Part shown: one piece after another, positions 31,561-42,697 of the stretch
Layout: every line of letters starts with the position of its first letter
Position numbering within the stretch: the stretch's first letter is position 1
DNA from: Posidonia oceanica
Taxonomy: Eukaryota > Streptophyta > Magnoliopsida > Alismatales > Posidoniaceae
Assembly: GCA_037176725.1 (NCBI GenBank)
Contig: JAZBRS010000049.1
Coordinates: 16,634,001 to 16,698,000, forward strand
Reading direction: 5' to 3'
Length of the DNA: 64,000 bases
Position numbers and translations under genes: made by a program
Notes under the pieces: generated by a model
The model's input: the letters and a program-made list of their open reading frames with translations, nothing else
Databases searched by the model: none
What the model was told of the DNA's origin: nothing

Positions 31561-34500
31561 CAAGAATGCAGAAAAAGATCAGAAGAGGCCAAAGGGGAGG
31601 CAAAACAACGTGTGTGTAAGAACAGACGTTGTTTAGGACCGCTCAGAGTAGGTGTGAAGACCTACGGAGGGGAGAGTGTGCAAACGGAGGGATTACCACC
31701 TCTTTGCGACTGTTTCCCGTTGAACCGTTCCACGGTGTGTCTCGCACGCTGCCCAAAGCTCGCGATGCGATCGGATCGTGGAAGAGGGGGAAGAAAGTCA
31801 CATTAAGTGATAAATCCAGGGAAAACACAACACAAAACACTCAGGGATACGCGAAACGGGGATTGGAAGATACAAGCAGAAAGGGGAGGCCCTATTCTAC
31901 ATGCTCAAAGAGACGGAAAGCGAAAACAAGGAAAACTGTGCAGATGGCATGCAAATGCATGCAATGTAGGGGTTCAGGAGGACATACCTGGAAATCCGGG
32001 GGCCTGATCTGAGATCTATCTGGTCCATGCTGAAGAACGCTTCGCTGCGGTCGCCTGGGCAGCTTACTTGCGAAGATCCAACGGCCGGATTGGAAGATAT
32101 CGCAGCTTCAAGGTAGGAAAGCCAGAACAGGGGAGAAGAGCAGATCTAGGTGTTCAGGAGGCCCTAGGGATGTGCAAAAGGTCCTCCCAAGTGAAAGGGA
32201 GCTAAAAGTGCTTAGTGTGTGCAAAAGGATGCTAAGATGCAAGACTAGGTGAATGCAGGATGCATGCGAAAGCAAGAAAAAGCAAAGAGAAGAAACTGGG
32301 ACAAGCCAGGAGTTCAGAAAGCATTTTGAAAAAGAAAAGGGGCTAACAATGCAAATTTTCCAGAAAACAGGGGTCCACAGGAAAGGATTTTGAAAACAGG
32401 GGAGGACAGGGGTCCATTTTTGCAAAAAAAACTAGGCTCAGAAAGCTGTTTTGAAAAGAGGGTATGCTTTGAAAGAGGTTTTGAAAGCAGAAAAGGATCA
32501 GAAAGCAATTTTAAGAAAACTAGGGTCTAAAATGCAAATTTTCCAGAAAACAAGGTTCTGGGAAGTCTGGGAATACTAGTGGAGGGTCTATATGCAATTT
32601 GGTAGGCATAGGAGCTAGAATGCAACCTAGGGGCAAAATGGTCTTTTCACATGACTTTTCAAAAGATGCAAGGACCTATATGCGATTTTCAAATCATGCA
32701 GGGGTCAAATATGCAATTTTATATGCAAAATATGCTCTGAAATCACTGACCATGGACTGACATGCAATTTTTGAAAATGCAGGGTTGAAAATGCAATGCA
32801 ATAAGCTAAAATGCATGCAAAATGATTACTGTGTATTTAAAAAGGACCTATGTGCAAAAATGAAAAAACAGAGGGGCAAAAGTGCAATGCAACAACCAAA
32901 AATTAAAATCAGAACCTAAGTTACTATAGTGCATTGGACCTAAATGCAAAGACAGAAACATGCAGGGACCTAGAATGCAATGCAGTATGGTAAAATTAAT
33001 GCATTTAAGTGAAATGATCTACTACAGGACCTATGTGCAAAAATCGAAAACAGAGGGACTAAACCACAAAATATTACAGCTGAAACACACAGTAACAGGA
33101 CTGAAAAGCAAATACTGAAAAACATAAATATAAACAGCAATTTAGCATGGTTTTAAGTTAAAAACAAAGCAGATTAAATGAAATAAGGACTGAAACGCAA
33201 AAATGAAAAAACTTAAGACAGATATGCAATATTAACACAGAAACTATATAACTAGAAAAATAACTAAACAGTGACCTGCTGGCGGTGGCTGGCACTGTAG
33301 CAGGATGCCACCAGAGCTCAGCACCGCCAGCACAGGGAGCTTGTGGACGTGTTGATCGACGGAGGCTGCTACCGGCGTTCGTGCGGAGCTCCGGAGATCA
33401 CCGGGGGATCGCTCTGTCGGCTGGAGCAGCAGGAGGACCGGAGGCCGGCGTCGGAGAAGATGAACTGTCCGGCGACTTGCAGTTGGAGCAGGAGGATCGG
33501 GAACTAGCTTCTGGTCGGCGGGAAAGCAACAGAGGAGGGAGAGGGAGCGGAGGAGGTGAGGAATTACCTGTCTTCGCGTCTGGTGCGTGCTCCCGACCTC
33601 AGTAGAGTCGGAGCTGGCCGGCGATGGCTGTCCGGTTGCAGCGGTGGCCTTCAGTGGCTCGCAGAGGCTGGGTCTTCCTCAGGACGATCTTCCGGAGCTC
33701 CTCGGACGATCGGACGAAGCTTCTGCAGCTCGAGCGGAAGATCGGAGTTTGTGGGTTGTCTGAAAGCAGCCGGAGGTGGGGGGCCTTGTCTGCTGCTCGT
33801 CCGGCGAAGCGGAGCCTTCCGAGAGGTTGCTGGGAGGCTGGCGAGGCTACTTGGATGACTGGAAGGGTTTTCTGGAGAGCGAGGAGAGAGTTTGGGAGTG
33901 GGGTCAGATCTGGGTCTGAAGTGGAGCTAGGTGTTTGTTGTGGAGTTCTTGGCCGGTGGTGAGGGATAGGGCCGGAGGCTAGGTGTTTCTGGAAGGTGGA
34001 GGTCTGGTGATTATCTGGGAGGAATCTGGGATGAAGGAGCGGGCTGTGGTGAAGGCAATTGTGTGGTGGGTTCTGTTGGGTTGCAGGTCTGGTGTGTCGG
34101 GCGGTCAGGGGGTGATTGAGGGGTGATTTGGGTGGTGGAATGGTCGGGAAGGATGCTGAGTTTCGGGGTGAGGTTGGGGGAGTAATTGGAAAAGAGATGG
34201 AGGCCTGAAGTGGTGCTGGGCTATTGGAAAAGAAGGGGAAGAGTCTGGTGGATTTTGAGGAGGGAAATGGAGAAGGTCTGGGTGTGGGAAAACTCTGGAA
34301 TGGGTGACCTCTCTCCGGGATGCACTGGTGGACACTCAAACACTCTCTCTGGCCATCTTCTCTCTGGAATTGGAAGGATGAACGGGAGGAAGACGGAGGG
34401 TCGCACAGGTGGAGAGGAAAATTCTGGGAATGCTCTCTGGTGGCTTGCTCTCTCTGGGTCGCTCTTGTTTGCTCTGGAGTGCTCTCTTTGGATCGCTCAC

Positions 34501-36415
34501 TGCCAACCCTCGAACGGAGTTGAAGGACGCAGGCTTAAAATGAGGAGAAGCTGCCGGTACGCGCGCACTGGAAGTTTGAAATCAACGGCGTCGCACTGCA
34601 GCTGAAAGGAGACGGATGCCGGCGAGGCGACGGGCATTGAATGCCTCCCGGAATCGACGCTGAGACAAGAGAGAGCGGCGAGCTCTGTGGATTGAAATGA
34701 TGGAAGCTCAAATTCAAAACCACGGAGGGAAAGCTGTAGCCGGCCGCTCGCGGGAAGATCTGCAGGGGAAGGAGGAAGACGGAGGGGCGTGGGCCGGACC
34801 GTGCGGGGAGCTGAAAAAAAAAGGAAATAAAAGAAAAGAAGAACGGGCCGGATTGAGCCCAGTAAAGAAAAGAAAGAATGGAAGAGAAAAGTAAGAAAGA
34901 AAGAGAGGGTAGAATGGGGAAATAAAAATAGGTAAAAATAAACTAAAAATAAATAAAAATGCCAGAAGGATTGTGCTGTAGATTAGGATTTCAGTTAGAA
35001 TTTTTAATGGTCATTTTGAGTTGATTAATGTGTTTTGGGCTTAATTAGGGTTTTAGGGTTTTGGTTTTGCTTTTAATTAGTTTTCTCTTGATTAAATGTT
35101 TGTTAAACTCTTTTTAAATTATTTAAAAATTGTGTTTCCTTTGTTGGATACTTAGAATATTGATTAGGATTTTTTAGGATTTATTTTCGTATTTAATCAG
35201 GGTTGGTTTTAGGTTTTTAAGTTTTGGTCTTCTTAGGTTTTTCTCCTTCTTAAGTCTTTTAAGTTATGTTTTGATTTTTATTTGTTGATTTTCCTTGAAG
35301 TTTTTTAGTTGGGTTTTTCTGGTTTGATAGGGTGTTTTTTAAGTCTTTCAAATGTGTTTTTCTTTTCTTTTTTTTAATTAAGTTTTTGACTTGTTTTTCT
35401 TATGTTTATTAGGTTAAGTCTTTTGCCTTCTTTAATTACTTGTTTTAGTGTTTGATTTTTAATTCTCCTTTTTAGGGTTTGTCCTTTAATTCTTCTGATG
35501 GGGTTTTTATTTTTGGTGGGTTTTGATTTTATTTTAGCTTTTTTCTTGATTTTTCAGTGTTTTCTTTTGATTTGTTTTGCATTTTTTAGTTTGCATGTTT
35601 GGTTTTCTTTTTAGCTTGCTTTAGTTAAGTTTAAGTTGTTAATTGCTTGTTTAACATTTTTTAATTGTTTGTCTTAGGGTTCTGATTTGTTCCTTTTATG
35701 TTTTGAGGTTTTGCAGATTTTTATGGGTTTTTGTGGATTTTTGCAAGAGATGGAAAAGGAAAAGAGATGGAAGAAAGAATTGGAAAAAAGAAGGAGATAA
35801 GAGGAAAAGAGATAGGTTGGAGGAAAACGATTTTTTAAAATTCAGAAAAAGTGTTAAAAATAAAGTAAAGATAGGGATAAGATAGAGGAAGGATAGAAGC
35901 ATAGAGGGGGCCCACAGCCAGACCAGAAAAAGGGTAAGAAAGGGATGAAAAGAGAGATGATAATCAGGAGAGAGAGAGGAGAGAGAAAATGATAATCCCA
36001 AAGAGAGAAAAGGATAATTTGGGTGAAAGAGGGTCTTAAAGGTCTTGGAATGGGGTGAGAATTGGTGAGTGGGTAGTCTAGTGTTTGAAGTCTTGGTTCC
36101 GAAGTTTTGGTTTGATTCTAAGGAGGTTTTGGAGGGGTTTCAAGGTGTAGAAAAAGGGCAGTTTCACCTAGGTTTTCTAGGGTTTTTGGGGATGGGTTAG
36201 GTTTGGAAGTTTCTAGGTTTTTGGGTAGGCTTGTTGGGTGGATAGTGGTGGGTTTTCCTATGGATTTTGGTTAGGTTTTGAGGTTGGGAAGGGGGGTAAA
36301 GGTTTAAGTCAAAACAGGCTGATTTTGAAGGGTAGAGAGGAGGATTAGGGTTAGGGCTTGGTTGGGGTTTGATCCTGCAATCACCAAGAGGGCTCCAAAG
36401 GTCCGGGCCTGCCAA

Positions 36416-36497
36416 GATGGGGTGTCAACAAATGCCCCTCCCTGAGCGAGGGCAAGCGCAGCGCGGCCGCTGCTCAAGGTTGACAAGACACCCCATC
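36416..36497 (-). promoter_or_regulatory. Polypurine tract and flanking inverted repeat of element D
   Basis: The tract (36431-36443, AGGGAGGGGCATT in sense) abuts the LTR start. GATGGGGTGTC (36416-36426) pairs perfectly with GACACCCCATC (36487-36497), 11 bp. The inner arms CCCTGAGC (36440-36447) and GCTCAAGG have one mismatch. Confidence 0.82.
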
Positions 36498-37009
36498 TGA
36501 CCGGCGGGAGCAGCGGGTTGCTATAGGCGTGAGCTACTTATTCGGCGGATGCACCGAAGATCGTAGCCCGTTGCCGCAATGCAAGATGCCAGTGCAGATG
36601 GATGCTGTGCTGTGTGTATGCATGCTGATGCAAATGCCATGCAAGAGTTAGTATAAAAGTTAGTGCAGCTATAAGAAAATGCTGATGCTGTGCAAGTGAT
36701 ACTGATGATGCTAACGTGATATGCAGTGCTAGCTAAGAAAGTGCTGAGATGATGCAGAAAAAACTGATAAAAAGGCACGATGTGGTGCGAATATTTGGCA
36801 GGGAGGCCAGACTTGCACGACAAAGCGAAGGAATACAGGGTGCAGCTGGTCCCCGCCCGGGGAGCAAGCTAACAGAGAGAAGAGAAAGGGGCGCGAGGGG
36901 AGAGAGGCCAACTCTCCTATCGCAGAAAGGGGGTGCGTGACCTCGTCTTCCTGGGACAAGGTCACGCCGAAAAGGAAAAAAAAAATGATAAGGTGACGGG
37001 CTTATCGTC

Positions 37010-37735
37010 CGGATAGTTTACGGTCCTATCAACCAGGAGTGACAGTTTACGGTCCTGTCAACCGGAGGCAGTTGTGAGTGATAGTTACTGGATATCAGCC
37101 GTATAACATGGTTGTGGGATAGTTTACAGTCCTATCAACTGGCGGATAGTTTACAGACCTATCAACTGGCGGATAGTTTACAGACCTATCAACTGGCGGA
37201 TAGTTTACAGACCTATCAACTGGAAGCCACAAACCATGAGGGATAGTTACTGGATATCAACCGTATAACGCAATGCCGGATAGTTTACAGTCTATCATCT
37301 GGAGCGACAGTTTACGGTCCTGTCAACCGGCGGATAGTTTACAGACCTATCAACTGGAGGATAGTTTACAGTCCTATCAACTGGAAACGGCATTGCGAGG
37401 GACAGTTACTGGATGTCAGCCGTATAACATGATTGCGCGTGGTAGTTTACAGTCCTACCAACTGGCGGATAGTTTACAGACCTATCAACTGGAGCGACAG
37501 TTTACGGTCCTGTCAACCGGCGGATAGTTTACAGACCTATCAACTGGAAACGCGCAATGATGAGGGATAGTTACTGGATATCAGCCGTATAACACAACTG
37601 CGGGCCGACCATGTATCGACCAGAAGATAGTTTAGGAATATCAGCCTGAGATAGTTTCGGATATCAGCCTAGCACGAGTGATTGATAGATGATAGTTTAG
37701 GAATATCAGCCTGAGATAGTTTCGGATATCAGCCT
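37010..37735. repeat. Stem-loop array of element D with varied stems
   Basis: Mostly GATAG/CTATC. Three units have GACAG/CTGTC (for example 37306-37310 with 37320-37324; others near 37045 and 37495) and one has GGTAG/CTACC (37441-37445 with 37455-37459). The loops TTTACGGTC or TTTACAGTC are unchanged in these units. GACA/TGTC also occurs near 37400. Confidence 0.87.
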
Positions 37736-37744
37736 AGCATGAGT

Positions 37745-38600
37745 GATTGATTGATTGATAAGAGGAGGCAAGATCATGATGAGAATGATAAGATATCGGA
37801 CTTATCGGCCGGCAAAGAGGGGATGAGATAATGATGAGAAGTTGATCTAAAGAGGGGGATGAGATCATTATGAGAAATTAAGCTAAAGAGGGGGATGAGA
37901 TCATGATGAGAAATTAAGCTAAAGAGGGAGATGAGATCATGATGAGAAATTAATCTAAAGAGGGGGATGAGATCATGATGAGAAATTAATCTAAAGAGGG
38001 GGATGAGATCATGATGAGAAATTAATCTAAAGAGGGGGATGAGATCATGATGAGAAGTTAATCTAAAGAGGGGGATGAGATCATGATGAGAAATTAAGCT
38101 AAAGAGGGGGATGAGATCATGATGAGAAATAATGCTAAAGAGGGGGATGAGATCATGATGAGAAATTAATCTAAAGAGGGGGATGAGATCATGATGAGAA
38201 ATTAAGCTAAAGAGGGGGATGAGATCATGATGAGGAGTTAAGCTAAAGAGGGGGATGAGATCATGATGAGAAGTTAAGCTAAAGAGGGGGTTGAGATCAT
38301 TATGAGAAGTTAAGCTAAAGAGGGGGATGAGATCATGATGAGAAATTAAGCTAAAGAGGGGGATGAGATCATGATGAGAAATAATGCTAAAGAGGGGGAT
38401 GAGATCATGATGAGAAATTAATCTAAAGAGGGGGATGAGATCATGATGAGAAATTAAGCTAAAGAGGGGGATGAGATCATGATGAGAAGTTAAGCTAAAG
38501 AGGGGGATGAGATCATGATGAGAAGTTAAGCTAAAGAGGGGGATGAGATCATGATGAGAAGTTAAGCTAAAGAGGGGGATGAGATCATGATGAGAAGTGT
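37745..38600. repeat. About 22 tandem 36-bp units, GATGAGATCATGATGAGA type
   Basis: Units AAAGAGGGGGATGAGATCAT plus GATGAGAAATTAAGCT repeat with variants TTAATCT, TTAAGCT, AATGCT. A larger block pattern (TTAAGCT, AATGCT, TTAATCT) recurs, indicating a segmental duplication in the array. Confidence 0.9.
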
Positions 38601-38734
38601 TGATTGATAAGATATCGGACTTATTGGCCGGCAAAGAAGGGATAAGGGAATGATGAGAAGAAATCATCCCATGACGCCAGGAACGTCATAGGGGAAAGAG
38701 GGAAAGAATGATACCAAGGGGCGATCAAAAGATG

Positions 38735-38761
38735 CCCCTGGTGTCAGGATGACACCAGGGG
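38735..38761. other. CCCCTGGTGTC/GACACCAGGGG hairpin, D first copy
   Basis: Perfect 11-bp arms (38735-38745, 38751-38761) around AGGAT. G-C replaces the A-T pair of B and of D's second copy. Confidence 0.8.
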
Positions 38762-38832
38762 TTGGCCAGCGCATCCTTGGCATCGAAAGTAGAGAGTGAT
38801 GACAAGAGTGTCGTGCTTGTCAGACGAGTAGT

Positions 38833-39530
38833 TTGGGGTACCAGCCCGCAAGGGACTCAGCTGAGGGCGATCAGCTGGGGACTCAGCTGGGGATGACCAG
38901 TCGAGAGGAGTGTCAGGTTGACGGACCTTTCGCCGAGCAGTTTGGGGTGCCAGCCCGCAGAGATAATGATCCAGCTGGGGGCGACCAACTGGGGACTCGA
39001 CTGGGGATGACTAGCCGAGAAGAGTGTCGGGTTGACGGACCTTTCGCCGAGCAGTTTGGGGTGCCAGCCCGCAAGGGACTCAGCTGAGGGCGATCAGCTG
39101 GGGACTCAGCTGGGGATGACTAGTCGAGAAGAGTGTCAGGTTGACGGACCTTTCACCGAGCAGTTTGGGGTGCCAGCCCGCAGAGATAATGATCCAACTG
39201 GGGGCGACCAACTGGGGACTCGACTGGGGATGACCAGCCGAGAAGAGTGTCGGGTTGACGGACCTTTCGCCGAGCAGTTTGGGGTGCCAGCCCGTAAGGG
39301 ACTCAGCTGAGGGCGATCAACTGGGGACTCAGCTGGGGATGACCAGTCGAGAAGAGTGTCAGGTTGACGGACCTTTCGCCGAGCAGTTTGGGGTACCAGC
39401 CCGCAGAGATAATGATCCAGCTGGGGGCGACCAACTGGGGACTCGACTGGGGATGACCAGCCGAGAAGAGTGTCAGGTTGACGGACCTTTCGCCGAGCAG
39501 TTTGGGGTGCCAGCCCGCAGAGAACTCAGC
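38833..39530. repeat. Tandem repeat, 223-bp period, about three copies
   Basis: The phrase GTTGACGGACCTTTCGCCGA followed by GCAGTTTGGGGTGCCAGCC recurs; identical features are spaced 223 bases apart (39032, 39255, 39478). Each long unit contains two half-units, one with CTCAGCTGAGGGCGATCA and one with AATGATCCAGCTGGGGG. Confidence 0.85.
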
Positions 39531-39562
39531 TGGGGATGATACCATAGGGCGGCCAAAAGATG

Positions 39563-39589
39563 CCCCTGGTATCAGGATGATACCAGGGG
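39563..39589. other. CCCCTGGTATC/GATACCAGGGG hairpin, D second copy
   Basis: Perfect 11-bp arms around AGGAT, same stem as B (A-T pair). Confidence 0.8.
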
Positions 39590-40003
39590 ATGGCCGATGT
39601 GCCCCTGGCATCAAGATGCAAAGATGGATAAGCGAGTGGATGGATGATAGGTTGACGAACCCATCGCCGAGCAGTTTGGGGTGCCAGCCCGCAAGGGACT
39701 GCGGTCCAGCCGAAGATGACCAGCTGGGGGCGCCGGACGGCGGAGCTTGGTGTCGCATGCCTGCAGATGCTCTGGGCTCCGGATTGGGTGTTGAGGGCTT
39801 CGCCGCGTTGGGATGTCTGCGAGTCTGATTAGAGGGTCCAAGATAATGATGATGATGATATGCAATGCAGCAAAGAGTCTTGATGTGCAAGCAGAAAGCA
39901 GAAACAGTTTCCATTGATAAGGCTTGGTGAGTACAACGCCTGCAGCAGGCCAGAAATGTACAGCACAATTTGAAAGAAGACCACATGATGGTCGCACAAG
40001 GGC

Positions 40004-41206
40004 CTAGTCAACCCGGGCCTTCTTTGGCTGCCTGGAATTGGGGAATAGGGGGCCGCCTGGCGGGATCTCAGTGATAGGCCAGAGTTGTCGGACTTCAGCT
40101 TCATACTCGGGGGTGCACCCAGTACCTCTCACAGCTGCAACGTCTGTAGATTGGACCCCATGCTGCATCAGACTAGCAAGCTTCTTGGTTGGGGCAGTGG
40201 TGCTGAGAGGATAAGTCTGTAGAAGCTCGGGCGCTGTACTGTCAATGAAGGCGCCCTGCTGGAAGCCGAACTGGCGCATGACCCTGATTGGATGGTACTC
40301 TACGCCTTCTGTGAAGCCTGGAAGAATGATCAGCTGCGTGTCACGCGCGCTGAAGAAGATTGTGAATGGCTCTGCTGCAGAGGGAACGATGCGCCAGATC
40401 ACAGCGTCGTCAGTCAGTGCTGACAGCCTCTCGTACTCGTCTTTGACGCTCTTTTCTGCTCTAGTACGGGCGCTACTGCAGTAGGCTTCGAAGGCGTGCA
40501 CTTGAGGGCGCAGGAAGTCCATTTCTAAGTGCGCGGTCAGCCAGACTTGTATAAGTGCCCCGCAACCGTGGAAGTGGCGGCAGCGATGAGAAATGCGGTC
40601 CAGCCCGCGATAGGTCTCTGCCAGGACAACTGGTGCCAGATCTATGTGCTGGGTCACCACAGCTAATGCAATCTCTGCGACTTCGATGGCCACTGTCAGT
40701 CGGCCATGAGTAAAGATTAGTTCGCCCAGAAAGCGGATGACAAATCCTCGGAGCCACAGCTCATCTCCGAGGTCAGCGCGCTTGTTCAAGATATCATCAA
40801 AGTATGCAAGGCGAAGCATAGGCTCTGGTCCACTGGTGCAGATTAGGTTCTGTTGGCAGGCTTGAGTGGAGAGCCCAGTCAGTTGGTTCAGGACCCGGAG
40901 ATATCCGTCGCGCCTCATGAAAACAGGCGGCCCCATGATCTTGGAAAAGCCGCATATCCGACGCACCTCTTCCAGTGTAGGTGTTAGCTCAGTTTTGTTG
41001 AAACGGAAGACATGGTGCGCCGGCTTCCAGAATCTCGCGGCGGCGCACAGAAGGTGGCGGCTGACCTCCACATCAGCAGCCTTTAGCAGCTTGGTTGGTA
41101 TGCCCCACAGGCGCAGCTTTTCACAGTCTTGTAGAGTGAGCTTGCTGATCCATTCTCGTAGGGCTTCTGAGCAGTGTGCAGGGGTTAGCAGAGTAGGAAA
41201 ACCCAT
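40004..41206 (-). CDS. PMD/DUF7745-like protein carried by element D
   Basis: An open frame of 400 codons from the Met of MGFPTLLTP, chosen because this Met is shared by B, C and D; the frame extends in phase to a further Met at 41368 without conservation. The N-terminal third has WGIPTKLLKAADVEVSRHLL and WKPAHHVFRF followed by a LTPTLEEVRR stretch, typical of the plant mobile domain (aminotransferase-like)/DUF7745 family, which occurs in plant genes and in transposons and whose activity is unknown. The middle has GFVIRFLGELIF and HRCRHFHGCGALIQVWLTAHLE. The C-terminus is PKKARVD, a short basic NLS-like motif kept in B and C. No signal peptide is visible. It lies between integrase and the hairpin arrays on the pol strand, so it would need its own or a spliced mRNA. 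Relative to B and C it has four T instead of five in a run near 40950, which keeps one frame. Confidence 0.72.
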   Translation of the reverse strand: MGFPTLLTPAHCSEALREWISKLTLQDCEKLRLWGIPTKLLKAADVEVSRHLLCAAARFWKPAHHVFRFNKTELTPTLEEVRRICGFSKIMGPPVFMRRDGYLRVLNQLTGLSTQACQQNLICTSGPEPMLRLAYFDDILNKRADLGDELWLRGFVIRFLGELIFTHGRLTVAIEVAEIALAVVTQHIDLAPVVLAETYRGLDRISHRCRHFHGCGALIQVWLTAHLEMDFLRPQVHAFEAYCSSARTRAEKSVKDEYERLSALTDDAVIWRIVPSAAEPFTIFFSARDTQLIILPGFTEGVEYHPIRVMRQFGFQQGAFIDSTAPELLQTYPLSTTAPTKKLASLMQHGVQSTDVAAVRGTGCTPEYEAEVRQLWPITEIPPGGPLFPNSRQPKKARVD

Positions 41207-41368
41207 TATACTGGTTGCAGAAGACAGGCTGATTACTGCAAGGCTTGAGGTACCTGCTATCAATAAACAGTCAGATCTCATAGGTATGTAATCGTTGACA
41301 ACAAGCAGAAACTGAGGCTGATAAAGTAGTTCCATGTGTATCCAGCAGTTGATAACAGAACATAGCAA

Positions 41369-42697
41369 TTAAGCACAAATAAACAAAGGGAATTGGCAGC
41401 AGTCTGGCGAATGCGGGGGCGAGGGCTGGCAGGAGGTCTGGACCAGCGCAGTTCGAGTGTCGTCAACGCGCTCTGCTGGGGAGAAGTACTGTCTCAGGGC
41501 CTGAGCGTGTTGCAGAGCGGAGAGATTGGCGGAAGGGGAAAGGAAAGAAAGAAGATGCATGAATGCGAGATGCTAGTGATATGCTTACGAGGATGAATAT
41601 TATTGGACGAATGAGTATGCTTGAATGGATGGATATGCTTGGGTGGATGGGTATGCTTGAGTGCCCTCAGCGTACGGAGTGCTTTGGTGCCTGCTGCAGA
41701 GGAGGAGAGTGGTCCTTGACTCACTGGGCCCTACTCAGACTCTTGGCTTATTGGTGGCGCTCCGGAACGGGTTGTTGGCATTATACAGGTGGTGATGTGG
41801 TGAGGACAGGCTACTGGCCACACTCTCAGGACCTACACCTATTCTTTTAGCTCTCTTTTTTTTTGAAAGGTTTCTCCCTCATAGGTATGCAGTCTTTCTC
41901 TGCCCCTAGCTAGGAGAAGGTATGTGTTTGCTCTTGGGAGGATGTGGTAGACCCCTTTTCCAGGCTTGACATGCTGGGGATCTCTAGTAAAGTATGGGGG
42001 ATAACGGCGCCTGTGTTTTTTTTTTTTTTTTGGGCTACCTTTGCCCTTTTCTTCTCTTCTTTTTTTTGTTTTGCTTGCTTTTCTCCTTTTTTTTTGTTTT
42101 TGTTTTTGTTCTATCTCTTTTTTTCCTTTTTTTTTTTGCTTGATCTTTTTTTCTTCTCTTTTTTTTCAGGCTTTTGCTATCCCCATCCTGGTGGCAAAAG
42201 AAGGGTGCTCGAATTGTAATGGATTTAGGCTTTGGGTCTGCTGTGTGATGGGTAGAAGGAGCAGGGTTAGACTGCACACCCCTATCTCTAGGGCCGGCTT
42301 CTGTCTTCGTCTTCTGTTCCTTGGAGGTGCCCAAACCTAGATGTCTATTCTCACTTTTTTCAAACTCACAACCTATCATTTTTTTCTCCCTCAGAGGTGT
42401 ATGTCCTTGTGAGATTGGGCACTTCGCTTGTCCTTATTGGTGGTGGCTCCCTCACTCGCTAAGACATCTAAGTAGTGCTAGGTGAGGCAGGGTGACTCTT
42501 TCCAGAGCAGGCAAGCACTTCCGGTTGTCATCACCGGGCAGAAGATGCGATGTTTGAGAAGATGACGATGATGATTTGAAAAGAAAGAATGCAAGAGTTG
42601 GAAGGATGACGATGATGATTTGAAGTAGAGTTGAAGCAAGAAGGCGAGAATGCGAGTGCAGGTGGAAGAAGGGCATCTGCAGCGGGGCCGCTTTCGG
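41369..42697 (-). other. Spacer between integrase and PMD-like gene, element D
   Basis: No gene. Sense A-rich (plus-strand T-runs at 42018-42170). Blocks conserved with B and C are GATAGCAAAAGCC (about 42170-42182), CATCACCGGGC near 42530 and the GCACCAAAGCACTCC block near 41680. GGATGACGATGATGATTT is repeated near 42560-42620. Confidence 0.5.

Larger units (their letters stand above)
30625..36430 (-). mobile_element. 3' LTR of element D, 5.81 kb
   Basis: Plus-strand ends are TGTAGCGATCCC (30625) and GGGGTGTCAACA (36430), next to the polypurine tract. Internal order is as in C: U5 block (about 30910-30995), minisatellite (31190-31560), ATGCAA-rich stretch (32240-33270), GC-rich part (33280-34800), T-rich plus strand (34980-35700). 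Alignable with the C LTR along its whole length. No coding region is supported. Confidence 0.9.
36498..40003 (-). other. 3' UTR of element D
   Basis: Non-coding, 3.5 kb. It has the conserved start (to about 37000), three different tandem arrays, two copies of the CCCCTGG hairpin, and a final unit GCAGTTTGGGGTGCCAGCC (about 39670) before the PMD-like gene. The longest open frame here (37774-38667, minus) is the 36-bp repeat read in frame and is not a gene. Confidence 0.75.

Noticed and set aside
37774..38667. A 297-codon frame with a repeated ISHHDLIPLFSL peptide
   Set aside because: The 36-bp tandem unit is a multiple of three and simply reads through. It is in the 3' UTR, and the B and C arrays do not keep the frame.
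38833..39539. Three similar frames of 84-94 codons in series
   Set aside because: They are the 223-bp tandem repeat; 223 is not a multiple of three, so each unit restarts and stops.
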